DNA of 64,000 bases from Desarmillaria ectypa (Eukaryota; Basidiomycota; Agaricomycetes; Agaricales; Physalacriaceae), in the NCBI GenBank assembly GCA_030407005.1, contig JAUDYN010000007.1, positions 2,728,001-2,792,000 on the forward strand, written 5' to 3'. This document shows positions 1 to 11,162 of the stretch, one piece after another. The first letter of the stretch is position 1, and each line of letters opens with the position of its first letter. The position numbers were made by a program, and so were the translations under genes. The notes beneath the pieces are model-generated. The model had not been told where the DNA came from and searched no databases. It saw nothing but the letters and a program-made list of their open reading frames with translations.

Positions 1-2131
1 CTAGGAGAAACATAGACATCAGGCTTTTACCTTCCCTTGTGCCAGAAGATCGGAAAAACCAGACGGCACACTTCGTGGAACCCGAGCTTGCATCAAAACT
101 GAAAAAACTTAAGAACTTGATTGACGCAGGCGTCATCGAGCATGAACCGACGCCTCAAGGTAGTTGTGATACCTCATTTCCTCGTCGTATGTCTGAAATG
201 CGCGAACAGATGAAACCACGACGTGCCCATTCGCTCTATATGCGCAGATAGATCCAGTCAGTGTCTCGGAGCGTGAAATGCAACAACTGGAGGAAGAAAT
301 GCAGCACCCGAAGGGTCTTCCCACCGTTTCTCCCCCAAAGCTTTCTGTCTCAGGCGTTTTTATCAGCAAGGAATGCGGTCTCATGTTTGAAATCCGAGAA
401 ACCGAGGGGCTGAGGTTTGTGTATCTCAGCATGCCTATCAGACGATATAGTAATGATGTCTTTTCAGGTCTCGCACGTTCTTCCGCAAAGTTACGACGTG
501 TATGTGCCCCCATCACTTTCATTTGTTTTTCTCATCTCTTCATGTAGATGCAGGAAGCGCAACAGTGATTTATTTCATACTTCTTTTTGTCCTAGCGCGG
601 CAAATGGAACGGAGTCGTACCCCCTCCGGGATATCGCGAGTGTCCCGGTGGACGTTTTTCACACAGTCCACCATCGATTCAGTTTCTTTCGCTGGTCATA
701 TCACTTTCGCTATTATAGCAGAAGGTCGGCCGTCTCTCTCTCTTACCGCACCAGCTTTTTTGGCCTGTACCATGTTTGTTTACGAGGCGGTGAGTCAAAC
801 TGTCAAACTTATTCTTCACTTATAATAGTTTCTTCTAGCAATTTTCTGTTCTCATACACCAGATTCAGATGCCCGAAGACATCGTTGATTCTGCTCCTGC
901 CCCAACTACCACTACCATGCCAGAGCGTACTAATAATGTCCCACCACCCACAGTGACTCCTGCGAACCTGGCGACAGCCCCTAATCTGTCCTTTTGGGCA
1001 TTTGCTATCCAGCATCTAAGATCCGACCCAGGTGCCAGACTTTGTAAGTTTCTTTCTTTATCATCTCCTGGTAGCGTATATTGAAGGGGTTTTCGCAGGG
1101 ATCACAATGTTCATTTTTTTAACGTTCATCGTTCGAGTTATCCTATCGCCCACGCTATCCCTTATGTTTGTTGCTCTCACATACTCGTCTATCTGGTTAC
1201 CTCAGATTATTCGCTCCATCCGCCGGGGTCGCTCAAGTGGGTTTTCGAAAGAATATGTAATAACTACGACAGTTTGCAGGCTTTACCTTGCAATGTGTGA
1301 GTAATGTCTGGGCATATGCGACCTCAACTCATTGCCCGCCAGATTTCCTTGCTTGTCCAAAGAATGTTCTGGACATCGATCCTCGCTGTGAGTCTCCCGG
1401 CACATTCTCCCTTCAATGGTCGGTCTGACAGCCAGTAGCCTGGTCATACTACCTCGCTGCTTTTGTATGCCTCCAGGCCTTCATAGTCGTTCTTCAAGAC
1501 GAACTCGGGCCAGCTTTCTTCCTTCCCGCAAAGGTATGTCACTATCTTGGATGAACGAAGGGGCCAAGGTGTATTCATTAGTATGTTATAGTATGCCGTT
1601 GTGAAGACCTACGATTATCACCCAGCATTGCCGTTTCCTGATCCTGAGGCGCCGGAACAGTCGCTCGGAGATTGTGTAATCTGTCTGGATGCTATCATAA
1701 TAGAGTCGCCTTTATTACGGAAGAGAAGGTCGACAGACGAGAAGCATGATGACTGGGATACCCGGAGCACGGCGAGCAAACGGAAAATAGCGAAAGGCAT
1801 TGATGCAAGCGGGATTCTAAACGCCGTCCAAGCTGGCGTTGGAAACGCTGTTGCGAGGAAGAATTACAGTCTTGCACCATGCCATCATCTTTTCGTGAGG
1901 CTTAGTTCTTTTCGGTTGCAGGATACTGATCATTGTCAAATCGCACAGCATACTGAATGTCTTGAGAAGGTCAGTCGTCTATCTCTATTTCTTTCTAGCG
2001 GACACTGACTTTCCGCCCCTTAGTGGCTTGCTATCAAGGTCGGTGTTGTTAACAGGCTTTCAGTATCATTGACATATATGCTGGCGTAGAACATCTGTCC
2101 GCAATGTCGTCGACCTCTCCCACCTCTATAG
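1..2131 (+). CDS. Transmembrane RING E3 ubiquitin ligase, TUL1/DSC1-like (5' end outside window)
   Basis: This is the 3' part of a Golgi/endosomal membrane ubiquitin ligase of the Tul1/Dsc1 (DSC complex subunit A) family, which ubiquitinates membrane proteins for quality control. The visible lumenal region begins around PEDRKNQTAHF. Several hydrophobic segments follow, for example near 560-600, 1105-1200 and 1430-1500. The C-terminus carries a RING-type finger: CVICLDAI near 1674, then after a basic insert APCHHLF near 1875, HTECLEK, WLAIK on a tiny exon at 2024-2038, and NICPQCRRPLPPL before TAG at 2129-2131. The order of membrane segments then a terminal RING, and the CPQCRRPLPPL ending, are family hallmarks. 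At least ten short introns interrupt the gene. The start and N-terminal half lie upstream of the window. The family assignment is firm, the exact intron edges less so. Confidence 0.88.
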
Positions 2132-2331
2132 TGGATCGTGGATATCTTTATGTAATGTTGGAACAGGAACTAACGCACTGTATATCTATCGCATGTAACT
2201 AATGTGTATCTCAAATTATTCCTAACCTTAGAGGATAGGGATCGTGGAGAGGTACCCTTTTTCGTTGCCACTTGAAAGCTGTAGTTAGCAAACGAGATCG
2301 GCTTCTTAACTACGACCTACACAGCGTCGAT

Positions 2332-4004
2332 ATGGACTCTTCATCTAGCTCGCGCGTTGCCTCCGATTCCACAAAAACCCATGGACTTTTATGCCGCACG
2401 CCAGCATCATCCGTCTTGTGGGCTCACCTGCTGAGAAAAGACACGTTGGCCGCACCGCCAAGTTCAGACATCCCTCTCCCACCCATTGCGCCAACCGATA
2501 GAACAGGCACATCACTACGGATTCTCCTTCATGATACTCAAGCGCATCTCGAAAAGTTTTCCGAACGAGTAGAGAAACTTACGAAGGGTGTGGATGAGGC
2601 AAAGCAGGAATTGGGGCTCACGAAGACGCTCTTCGAACGAGAGCACGAAGAGCTGACGAATGAGATGTATAACTTGGGTGGGTGTCTTTACACCAGCATA
2701 TATTTGCTTTTTCCCTACATTTTTCGCCAGTCAACCGATGCCAGACCGAGATTCAGAAAACGGCTGGGGGTCCTGCACAGGCTGAAAGGATGGAGGAGTT
2801 CTTTAAGGGTATGCAGCTGAGGCTGGATGGTTTGGATAAGCGCGTAGATGCTATGCAGCTGGTAAGTCGATGAACCCTTGCCTTCGTTCATTTGTTCTAA
2901 ATAGCTAGCAAAGCTCTATCAAAACAACTCACAGACGTTACAGAGCCAATCTCAGGCCCTCCAGACGATTCAGGACCAACAAGGCACTATTCTCTCGGCG
3001 CTTATGCCTCTTCTTCCCCTTCTCCAGGCGGTTCCCCTGCATATCGAGACGGCCCGCAACTCTATCAAGGAAACGATAGTACAGTCCCGACGGTCAGAAC
3101 TGCCGTCAGAGAAGACCTCAGTAACCCGCTCTAGTTCACCCGTCAGGCTGGTCCCTTGCGAACAACGATCACCACTTTCCGGAAGGAAGCGACGTCGTGT
3201 GGACGAGAACACATCCTGCATTCCCGAGGATCGACAGCACCATACCCTCGTAGCTGCAACACGTAGGTCCTTGACGACGCACAGGTCTTCCCTCTCAAAA
3301 CGGAGGTCGACATTACTAGTACCTGCACAACAACAATCTTCTTCAGCTATGGGCTCTTCGTCGACCGCTTTGTCTTCGCTGATAGGAATGAGTATGCGGA
3401 CTCCCTATGTGAATGCGACTTTGGATCCAAAGACGCCTCGTCGTCCCCTGGCTGAGATCGCGCAGTACACCGATCAAAGGGCTTTCAGGCCATCTCTCAA
3501 AAACCAGGCTTCTTCTGCGGATACTCACGATCGTATGTCCCCCCTCCGAGGACGGCGTCCTTCTGTATTTGCTCCTACATCCCGTCCTTCTCGTCGGCCT
3601 CAGATTCCTGTTTCTGCGCTAACTCCAGTATCGAAATCCAGCGTACCTGACACTGCTATGGCTTCAAGCACCGTTCTCCAACCTTCTCATCATCTCTCAG
3701 AACCGCCGATCCTTCCCAGTGCACAACCTACGGTGCAAAACAGCACTCTTTGTTTACCTGCAAGTATAAACCTGAATCGTCGGCCGACAACATCACTACA
3801 GCAGGTTGTTCGGACGACTGCACATACTAGTATTTTCCCTGCGCCCCCACCTACTTTACGACAGAGGAGATCTCCTTTCGTGAGTACCCTTCAAGCCTTG
3901 AATAATATTTGTGCCTAACCATCATGCCGTTGTAGCGAGAAGGTCGGCGGTTCATACCTTTGGACGATTCCGATGATTCTGATGTGGATGCGGTCAATGA
4001 ATAA
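2332..4004 (+). CDS. Hypothetical serine-rich protein with central coiled coil
   Basis: I do not recognise this protein. The first ATG in frame is at 2332. Reading through introns at about 2678-2730, 2862-2937 and 3879-3934 gives a continuous product. A low-complexity Ser-rich start is followed by heptad-like helices (LLHDTQAHLEKFSERVEKL, then KTLFEREHEELTNEMYNL) and a second helical stretch (MEEFFKGMQLRLDGLDKRVD). A long basic, Ser/Thr/Pro-rich and probably disordered region comes next, containing the possible nuclear signal GRKRRRVDE. The protein ends in an acidic tail, FIPLDDSDDSDVDAVNE. Coiled coil, basic linker and acidic end suggest a nuclear scaffold or meiotic/chromosome protein, but that is inference only. 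It lies tandem to the TUL1-like gene with about 200 bp between them. Confidence 0.65.
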
Positions 4005-4297
4005 CGAATTTCTTTGTTTTTTTTTGTATTCTACGCTTCATTTACTTTGGCTTGTCGAACGGATGAACCTAGGTTACTATATGCTGCCTCGAATCGCAGT
4101 GGTGCCCTATCATGGAATGGTTCTTTAAACTGAATCGTCCTTCAATGGCTTCTAACCTTTGGGCTTTGTACGGAGGACGCAGGGAATCGATACTGTCAAA
4201 CCAATTTTCCGAGTACGGAGTGTATGTAAGGATAGCTTCTCACCGACGATGACCTATGGGTAGAACTGTTCGACTTCCACCACTATTCTCCCTCTCA

Positions 4298-4430
4298 ACG
4301 CCTGTTCCTGAAACTTTGGATTGGAACACCTGGCTGGGAAGTATGGAGGATAGGACGAAGCAATGGCCTTCCACGGCCATACGTGATTTGGGTTGGATGC
4401 AAGGTTGACGATCACAACTCTCAAGGATAG
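4298..4430 (+). pseudogene. Orphan C-terminal fragment of methyltransferase MT-B
   Basis: On the plus strand this encodes the tail from RLFLKLWIGTPGWEVW to a TAG at 4428-4430. It is identical to the last codons of the intact MT-B gene at 11163-12417. Sequence upstream of 4298 has no methyltransferase similarity, so this is a duplication remnant with no promoter or catalytic domain of its own. It marks the outer breakpoint of the inverted repeat. Confidence 0.85.
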
Positions 4431-4664
4431 GACTACAAGAGCAGGGCATAGTACACGACGTGAAGTGTCACGGGCCAAACGCACTGTAGCGATGCAGAGG
4501 GGTCCACTCGAGCTCGGTGGCGGGATCGTAGGCACCGGGAAATTGAACACGAATGTTATCCGAATTCGGCAATCTCGCCAGAAGAACTATCGATGCGCGT
4601 CATCGTCGCGCAAATGACGTTGACTGTGGCTGGGATCTGCGCTAACTAGGGTGGGCCCTCAGGG

Positions 4665-4671
4665 TATAAAA
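4665..4671 (+). promoter_or_regulatory. TATA box of left secreted-protein gene
   Basis: TATAAAA lies about 115 bp upstream of the ATG at 4784, after a GGGCCCTCAGGG stretch. The spacing suits a eukaryotic core promoter with a leader of about 85 nt. Confidence 0.6.
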
Positions 4672-4783
4672 AGGTGTGACAATTCGACAGCTCGTAATCT
4701 CCCAACTCTGCCCCCTACTGCCATCATCTCTACCGCTTTCCAGCAACACCACGCTCCCTACCGGCCAACTCCATACCATCACT

Positions 4784-5664
4784 ATGCTCTTCAACGTTGT
4801 CAACGCTGCTGTCGTCGCTGCCCTCGTCCTCACGATATCCGCACACGCGGCGCCATCATCTCTCGTGAACAGAGATGCCATCGTACGTGTCTTTGTTCTG
4901 GGCTGTTCCACTCTGATATCCAGTATTTAGGTCACCGACAAAAACGCCAACGCCTTTGGCTCTTTAAATGTCGGTGGTGACGGCACTGGCCTCAACCGCC
5001 GCGTCGACCCCGGCATCATTACCGACGGCACTTGCGCCAACGATCTCAACAATGCCAACCTCCTCGAGCAACTCAACAACATCTTCATCAACTTTAACGA
5101 CGGCACCCCCACCAAACTTGGCATCAACACCGTCCTCCACGCTGCCAGCACTGCTCTCAAGGACATCATTACCGGCGCTCGCGCCAACGACGGCACTCTC
5201 CTCAACTCTGACACTTTCCGCAACCTTCTCGATCGCCTCGGTACCATTAATAATGACGGCACTTTCGCCAAGCTTGACACCAGAACCATCGTGGACGCTC
5301 TCTTCACTTTTATCAAGCTCATCGTTGACAATGGCACTTCCGCCAACGATGGCACTAACACTGGCTCTGCCAGCTCTACCAACAATGGTACTCCCGCCAA
5401 CGACAACACTAACACCAACTCTGCCAGCTCCGCCGACAACGGTACTCCCGCCAACGACAACACTAGCACCGACTCTACCAGGACCGACGGGACGGGATCT
5501 CCTGTTGGTTTCAGTGGTATGTCTACATCTGCACAGTAAAGCATTGGTCTGATTAATATGTCTCTCATAGATACTCTCGATATTGTGAGTTGCAAACCTT
5601 CGGCCGTCTAATGCCTTTCTAACTCACCCTATTTTTACAGTCTGAAGCATTTAATGAGAACTAG
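4784..5664 (+). CDS. Small secreted protein with NDGT-type repeats (left copy)
   Basis: The ATG at 4784 opens a clear signal peptide, MLFNVVNAAVVAALVLTIS followed by AHAAPSS. The likely mature part is acidic and Asn/Asp/Gly/Thr-rich. The tetrapeptide NDGT or a close relative (DNGT, NNGT, TDGT) recurs about every 15-35 residues, at first separated by helical Leu-rich blocks such as NLLEQLNNIFINF and FRNLLDRLG. The last third is a near-tandem repeat of (D/N)NGTPANDNT with several N-x-T glycosylation sequons. Introns at about 4883-4930, 5519-5570 and 5585-5640 join to the ending DTLDISEAFNEN and TAG at 5662-5664. I do not recognise a family. A second identical copy is at 9929-10809. It is probably a cell-wall or effector-like extracellular protein, but the function is unknown. 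Confidence 0.75.
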
Positions 5665-6229
5665 GACGTGGCAGATAGTCAGTCCTCGGGGTATTCGTTC
5701 GGGTTCTAACGCGAGTTCCTTGATTTATATCAAGGATGTTAGTTCGTCATAATGGTTACGATACAATCGAAGATGTGCATTATTTGTGTTGATCATCGTG
5801 ATATCCTTTTCAGTTTTCAAATTCCTATCCTGCCGAACTGTTTGAATATCCTCGATAAACAGGTTCATATCTGAGTATCACCGTCCAGCCTACTTGCTCT
5901 TGCTCATTCAGTCGCAGTCTATCAGCTCTCTGGTCCAATCCAGGCCGGCAGCCACTTCAAAGCGCTGTAGTCGGTATCGTCGTTCTGATGCGTACCTATC
6001 ATTGTCGCCCAGGATTCATGGTGGATCATCCGAAGCTATCGCATTTAACAACCGATTTTCCACTCAAGTCGACTTCCAGCTTTAACAATCAGAGAACAGC
6101 TCACTTCGAGTCGGTCACCGTCAAAGAATGCGACTTTTAATTTGATTATGTTCAAGAGAAAGTGCCTTCGATGGTATTTTGAGATACAATTTGGACTCGT
6201 ACTGGTTTGGAACTGGATATCGTTTGTCC
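5665..6229. other. Non-coding part of the left repeat arm
   Basis: No credible gene was seen. This is the shared 3' intergenic sequence between the secreted-protein gene (ending at 5664) and MT-A (ending at 6230 on the minus strand). Only short open frames without motifs are present. Confidence 0.6.
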
Positions 6230-7541
6230 TCATTGAAGAGCTTCTCCCGCTGTGCATTCCACTTCACCAATCCAAACTTCTATCGGATTACCACCTGATC
6301 CTGCGATCTCGTCAACCTTTCTGAAGTGAATGCCAATCTCCTTGGCCATCACCCAAATGGTGCGTTCTGCTTCGTCGCGCTCTTTGTATCCCAAGAGGAC
6401 CAGGGGACGCTTTGCGCTCATCGTCGTAAGACTTGCGAGTGTACGAAGGAGCCCCGGAAAGGAAGATGTATTATATGTGACGTCGGCCATGCTGGATCGG
6501 TGTAAGAGCCGGCACACGATGGTCACACAGGCTGAGGTATACGTACACTATAGCGTCAAAACCGTCAGGTAACGATTGAATATAATCCGGCAGGTCTTCA
6601 TCCCAGTCCAACACACTGGCTTTCGGACAGGCCGAGCCGTCGGGGAGCAAGTGCCCGTTCGATGCGATATTGTGCTCCAAAAGAGGGATCGCAGACTCTG
6701 GTATCCTGATGGCTTAATCATTCGAAACATCATAGGTCTAGATGTGTACGAACCTAGATCGGTAGTCATGATACGAGACTTGCTGTCATCCCGTTCATCG
6801 CGCAAGGCTGCAAGAGTCAAGGATAAAACGCCTGTTCCTGCACCTGAAAGAACATGAAACGCAGACAAAGATCGTGGACATACCTACCTACCCAGTTCAA
6901 TGATAGTTCTATTCTCTTTGGAGAATAATGCGGTCTGCAGCGTTTCAGGCAGTTGTGCCAATCTTGATTTAGTGACCAGCCAAGAACTAAGACCGATACC
7001 ACTGTCCCATATTTTCTATATCTGACCGAGATAAGACGAATTTTCAATGAGAAATATTTCGAAACACCTTATCCAAGTCGAATGAGGTCTGTTCTGTTAT
7101 CTTCATGGTGCCACGATGTAAAGCATAGATTCTTTCAATGCTTGCCTGTTTCTTCTCTGTTGTTGTGGACCGTCCAAATTGTACTGGCATAGATAAGACC
7201 CCAAAGGGTAGTCTTCCCAGGGCGTCGCTGTCTTGAAGGTTCACAATGGTATCTGAAGCCTTGGAGGAGGCTGTCAGGATGAGCGTCCACTCCTGACCAT
7301 CTCGAGCTAAAGGTGGCAAGGGAACAACAATCTCCTTGTATGCATTTTCTTGTCTCCAGGTGGTCAATTTATTTGGTCTGGTCTGGGTTCCTAGTGACGA
7401 CGACCAGACGTAGAAGATATCTTGTGCGCTGTGATAAAATTCGGTACGAAGGTCATTGGTGATCTGTGGTGTGATACGAAGCTTGCTGGACAAGCTCGCA
7501 TTAGATGGAGGAGGTCGTAGGAATGAGATGTAGTAGAACAT
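6230..7541 (-). CDS. Family-16 (METTL21-like) lysine methyltransferase, MT-A
   Basis: Read on the minus strand from the ATG at 7541 (MFYYISFLRPPP), this gives a Rossmann-fold methyltransferase of the METTL21/family-16 protein-lysine methyltransferase group. Motifs in order: an N-terminal beta-rich region, KIWDSGIGLSSWLV, the SAM-binding loop IELG/AGTGVLSLTLAAL split by an intron, the acidic TTDL, then PLLEHNIASNG, a post-I region LDWDEDLPDY, and the DxxY-type motif MADVTYNTSSF. It ends with LVLLGYKERDEAERTIW. Introns are near 7019-7067, 6850-6895, 6720-6760 and 6491-6536. The last 46 codons lie inside the left repeat arm, so the 3' end of this gene exists twice (see 9225-9363). The gene appears intact. 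The substrate is unknown; yeast relatives modify elongation factors. Confidence 0.82.
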
Positions 7542-9224
7542 GCCGACTAAATAAATCTGGGTCAAGCCTTCGGTCCGTTAAACACCGGTCCTGATGCATG
7601 ATGGACGTCAGGCATTCATGCCTCGGCCCTCAGGGTATTGCTTCCTAATTGGGTTGTTGATTTAGTTTATCATAGCGCCGGGTCCCCGATCCTTTCCATA
7701 TTCTTTTTCTCGCTTTTGAAAGTACTTGGCACAGCTCATTCGCAAAAATCTACAGATGTACATAAAGATAGGTAGGTACTCCAGACATCATTTTTTTTAA
7801 AACTCGGCATCTGTTGTATACGATAATTAGACAAAATCCTTGATTCTAAACATAAGAAAGGGACATAACAAGACGTTTTCATTTTCATCAGAACCTAGAG
7901 TGAAAGCCTTGGTGTACTGATACATGTTTTTCGAAAAAGTCCGTTTGCCCCTCAGGCAAAACCATCGCGACAAAATCGAAGGGGTTTGTAGCATGATAGA
8001 AACTTTGATTGCCTAGATCGAGGAAAAGGTCTGTAAGAATTACCTAATGGGTGTCAATAACGGGAGGCGAGACCGGACTCTCGGCAGAAAACTCTAAAAT
8101 AAGACTTGATAACTGGTCAATTACAGCACGAAAAAAAAAATTCTTCTACATTCGTGCAAAGTGCGAAGCCGCCGAGCGAGCTTTTTCCCAGACTTTGTCT
8201 ATTACTGGTTAGTAACAAGCTGTCCAATTTCCATTGTTACATGCACTGCCGGATGCTCTTGTAAGTTGTTGAGTCCTCTCAAAACCCCTAGGTAAGGAGC
8301 ATCGCTGGTCCTGTCGGTATTCTTGGCTTGCCAGTCCTGGTAAAGCCAGAAAGGTCCTGGGCACCGGCACGGCGACACTTGTTTGATATATCCTATCGCG
8401 CCTGCGTTCATTCCAATGATAGGTGCTTGAGAGGATTTAGGGTCATGATAGACGAGTGAAATACTCTTGGAAAGAAAAACTTTCCTGTGCTGAAAGAGTT
8501 GTTCATCTTATCAATGTTTCATTATGCAGAAAAGCGATCAATACAAAGGATCCCGAACTTTCCTCTTCAAGACCTAAATACATACAAATGTTAATGATTT
8601 GGCATACCGATCGTCGTTATCCAATCGTTATCTCCCCTAGTACTTAAGCCCTCTGTCGTTTCCCCCTTCTCTCAGAAAGAATATGGATCCAATTTACTTC
8701 CCAACTACTTACCATTATCGTGCCGGATTTTCTGGCTGCGAAATGTATTCCTGTTGTTTCGTTGTCTAGACTCTACATTGTCCGTCAAGTTGAACGAAAA
8801 CGTGCGGGATGGCACGGCATCGATAAAATATGATATATCCTTACTGGTGAGCATTTTGAAGAAATATTTTCTACTGGTGGATGTAAACTTTGTGTATGAG
8901 TCATATCAATGTGGTTAGGACGAGAATCTTTAAATTCAAAGACATTGAGCTTGAAATGGCACCGGACTTGCAGGGAAATAGTAGCCGGGCACTACCATGC
9001 AAATATGTCTTGTATTTAATGGGGAATGGTAGTAGTTGTAGGCGTCGCACTGGCAAACGGTCCTTAAAAGGAAAACAGTCAACAGGACTCCCTGCCTCTG
9101 TAACTGACATCCCGAAGATATCGTGCCTTGTAATGATGAGAGGAGATGAAATGAGTCAGTAGTGGGAACCATGAATCCTCTTGCCGGTTTGGATCGATAC
9201 TGAGGGAGTAGGGTGTAAACGAAA
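7542..9224. other. Loop portion of inverted repeat, largely non-coding
   Basis: This 1.7-kb stretch upstream of MT-A is AT-rich with poly-A/T runs and no gene I can defend. The only protein-like stretch is an open frame on the minus strand at about 8202-8450 (VYHDPKSSQAPIIG, then GPFWLYQDWQAKN). It has a biased, protein-like composition but no recognised family and no obvious upstream exon. It may be a gene relic. Confidence 0.5.
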
Positions 9225-9363
9225 AGAACGCACCATTTGGGTGATGGCCAAGGAGATTGGCATTCACTTCAGAAAGGTTGACGAGATCGCAGGATCAGGT
9301 GGTAATCCGATAGAAGTTTGGATTGGTGAAGTGGAATGCACAGCGGGAGAAGCTCTTCAATGA
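9225..9363 (+). pseudogene. Orphan C-terminal fragment of methyltransferase MT-A
   Basis: This encodes RTIWVMAKEIGIHFRKVDEI and the rest of the MT-A tail to TGA at 9361-9363, identical to the 3' end of MT-A at 6230-6368. Sequence before 9225 is unrelated to MT-A, so the fragment has lost its catalytic domain. It marks the inner breakpoint of the right arm. Confidence 0.85.
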
Positions 9364-9928
9364 GGACAAACGATATCCAGTTCCAAACCAGTACGAGTCC
9401 AAATTGTATCTCAAAATACCATCGAAGGCACTTTCTCTTGAACATAATCAAATTAAAAGTCGCATTCTTTGACGGTGACCGACTCGAAGTGAGCTGTTCT
9501 CTGATTGTTAAAGCTGGAAGTCGACTTGAGTGGAAAATCGGTTGTTAAATGCGATAGCTTCGGATGATCCACCATGAATCCTGGGCGACAATGATAGGTA
9601 CGCATCAGAACGACGATACCGACTACAGCGCTTTGAAGTGGCTGCCGGCCTGGATTGGACCAGAGAGCTGATAGACTGCGACTGAATGAGCAAGAGCAAG
9701 TAGGCTGGACGGTGATACTCAGATATGAACCTGTTTATCGAGGATATTCAAACAGTTCGGCAGGATAGGAATTTGAAAACTGAAAAGGATATCACGATGA
9801 TCAACACAAATAATGCACATCTTCGATTGTATCGTAACCATTATGACGAACTAACATCCTTGATATAAATCAAGGAACTCGCGTTAGAACCCGAACGAAT
9901 ACCCCGAGGACTGACTATCTGCCACGTC
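9364..9928. other. Non-coding part of the right repeat arm
   Basis: This mirrors 5665-6229. No gene was seen. Confidence 0.6.
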
Positions 9929-10809
9929 CTAGTTCTCATTAAATGCTTCAGACTGTAAAAATAGGGTGAGTTAGAAAGGCATTAGACGGCCGAAGGTTTG
10001 CAACTCACAATATCGAGAGTATCTATGAGAGACATATTAATCAGACCAATGCTTTACTGTGCAGATGTAGACATACCACTGAAACCAACAGGAGATCCCG
10101 TCCCGTCGGTCCTGGTAGAGTCGGTGCTAGTGTTGTCGTTGGCGGGAGTACCGTTGTCGGCGGAGCTGGCAGAGTTGGTGTTAGTGTTGTCGTTGGCGGG
10201 AGTACCATTGTTGGTAGAGCTGGCAGAGCCAGTGTTAGTGCCATCGTTGGCGGAAGTGCCATTGTCAACGATGAGCTTGATAAAAGTGAAGAGAGCGTCC
10301 ACGATGGTTCTGGTGTCAAGCTTGGCGAAAGTGCCGTCATTATTAATGGTACCGAGGCGATCGAGAAGGTTGCGGAAAGTGTCAGAGTTGAGGAGAGTGC
10401 CGTCGTTGGCGCGAGCGCCGGTAATGATGTCCTTGAGAGCAGTGCTGGCAGCGTGGAGGACGGTGTTGATGCCAAGTTTGGTGGGGGTGCCGTCGTTAAA
10501 GTTGATGAAGATGTTGTTGAGTTGCTCGAGGAGGTTGGCATTGTTGAGATCGTTGGCGCAAGTGCCGTCGGTAATGATGCCGGGGTCGACGCGGCGGTTG
10601 AGGCCAGTGCCGTCACCACCGACATTTAAAGAGCCAAAGGCGTTGGCGTTTTTGTCGGTGACCTAAATACTGGATATCAGAGTGGAACAGCCCAGAACAA
10701 AGACACGTACGATGGCATCTCTGTTCACGAGAGATGATGGCGCCGCGTGTGCGGATATCGTGAGGACGAGGGCAGCGACGACAGCAGCGTTGACAACGTT
10801 GAAGAGCAT
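9929..10809 (-). CDS. Small secreted protein with NDGT-type repeats (right copy)
   Basis: This is the exact inverted counterpart of the gene at 4784-5664. The minus-strand ATG at 10809 encodes the same signal peptide and repeat-rich secreted protein, with the same three introns and the same promoter. Because the arms show no difference, including TATA box, introns and 3' flank, both copies should be expressed equally unless position effects intervene. The family is not recognised. Confidence 0.75.
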
Positions 10810-10921
10810 AGTGATGGTATGGAGTTGGCCGGTAGGGAGCGTGGTGTTGCTGGAAAGCGGTAGAGATGATGGCAGTAGGGGGCAGAGTTGGGAGATTACG
10901 AGCTGTCGAATTGTCACACCT

Positions 10922-10928
10922 TTTTATA
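10922..10928 (-). promoter_or_regulatory. TATA box of right secreted-protein gene
   Basis: This is the mirror of the TATAAAA at 4665-4671, about 115 bp upstream of the minus-strand ATG at 10809. Confidence 0.6.
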
Positions 10929-11162
10929 CCCTGAGGGCCCACCCTAGTTAGCGCAGATCCCAGCCACAGTCAACGTCATTTGCGCGACGATGACGCGCAT
11001 CGATAGTTCTTCTGGCGAGATTGCCGAATTCGGATAACATTCGTGTTCAATTTCCCGGTGCCTACGATCCCGCCACCGAGCTCGAGTGGACCCCTCTGCA
11101 TCGCTACAGTGCGTTTGGCCCGTGACACTTCACGTCGTGTACTATGCCCTGCTCTTGTAGTC

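Larger units (their letters stand above)
4298..6368. repeat. Left arm of a 2071-bp inverted repeat
   Basis: This segment reads as the reverse complement of 9225-11295. Every position pair sums to 15593 across the arm with no indel, and all open frames on both strands are identical in both copies. Outer edge: identity stops between 4297 and 4298. Inner edge: identity stops between 6368 and 6369. The arm holds the final 44 codons of MT-B (truncated here), a complete secreted-protein gene, and the last codons of MT-A (intact here). Perfect identity over introns and spacers implies very recent duplication, ongoing gene conversion, or an assembly artefact. Confidence 0.93.

Noticed and set aside
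4927..5595. 222-codon open frame antisense to the secreted-protein gene, duplicated at 9998-10666
   Set aside because: It is the Val/Leu/Ser-rich complement of the repeat-coding strand. The opposite strand has a signal peptide, TATA box and clean introns, so this is a shadow frame.
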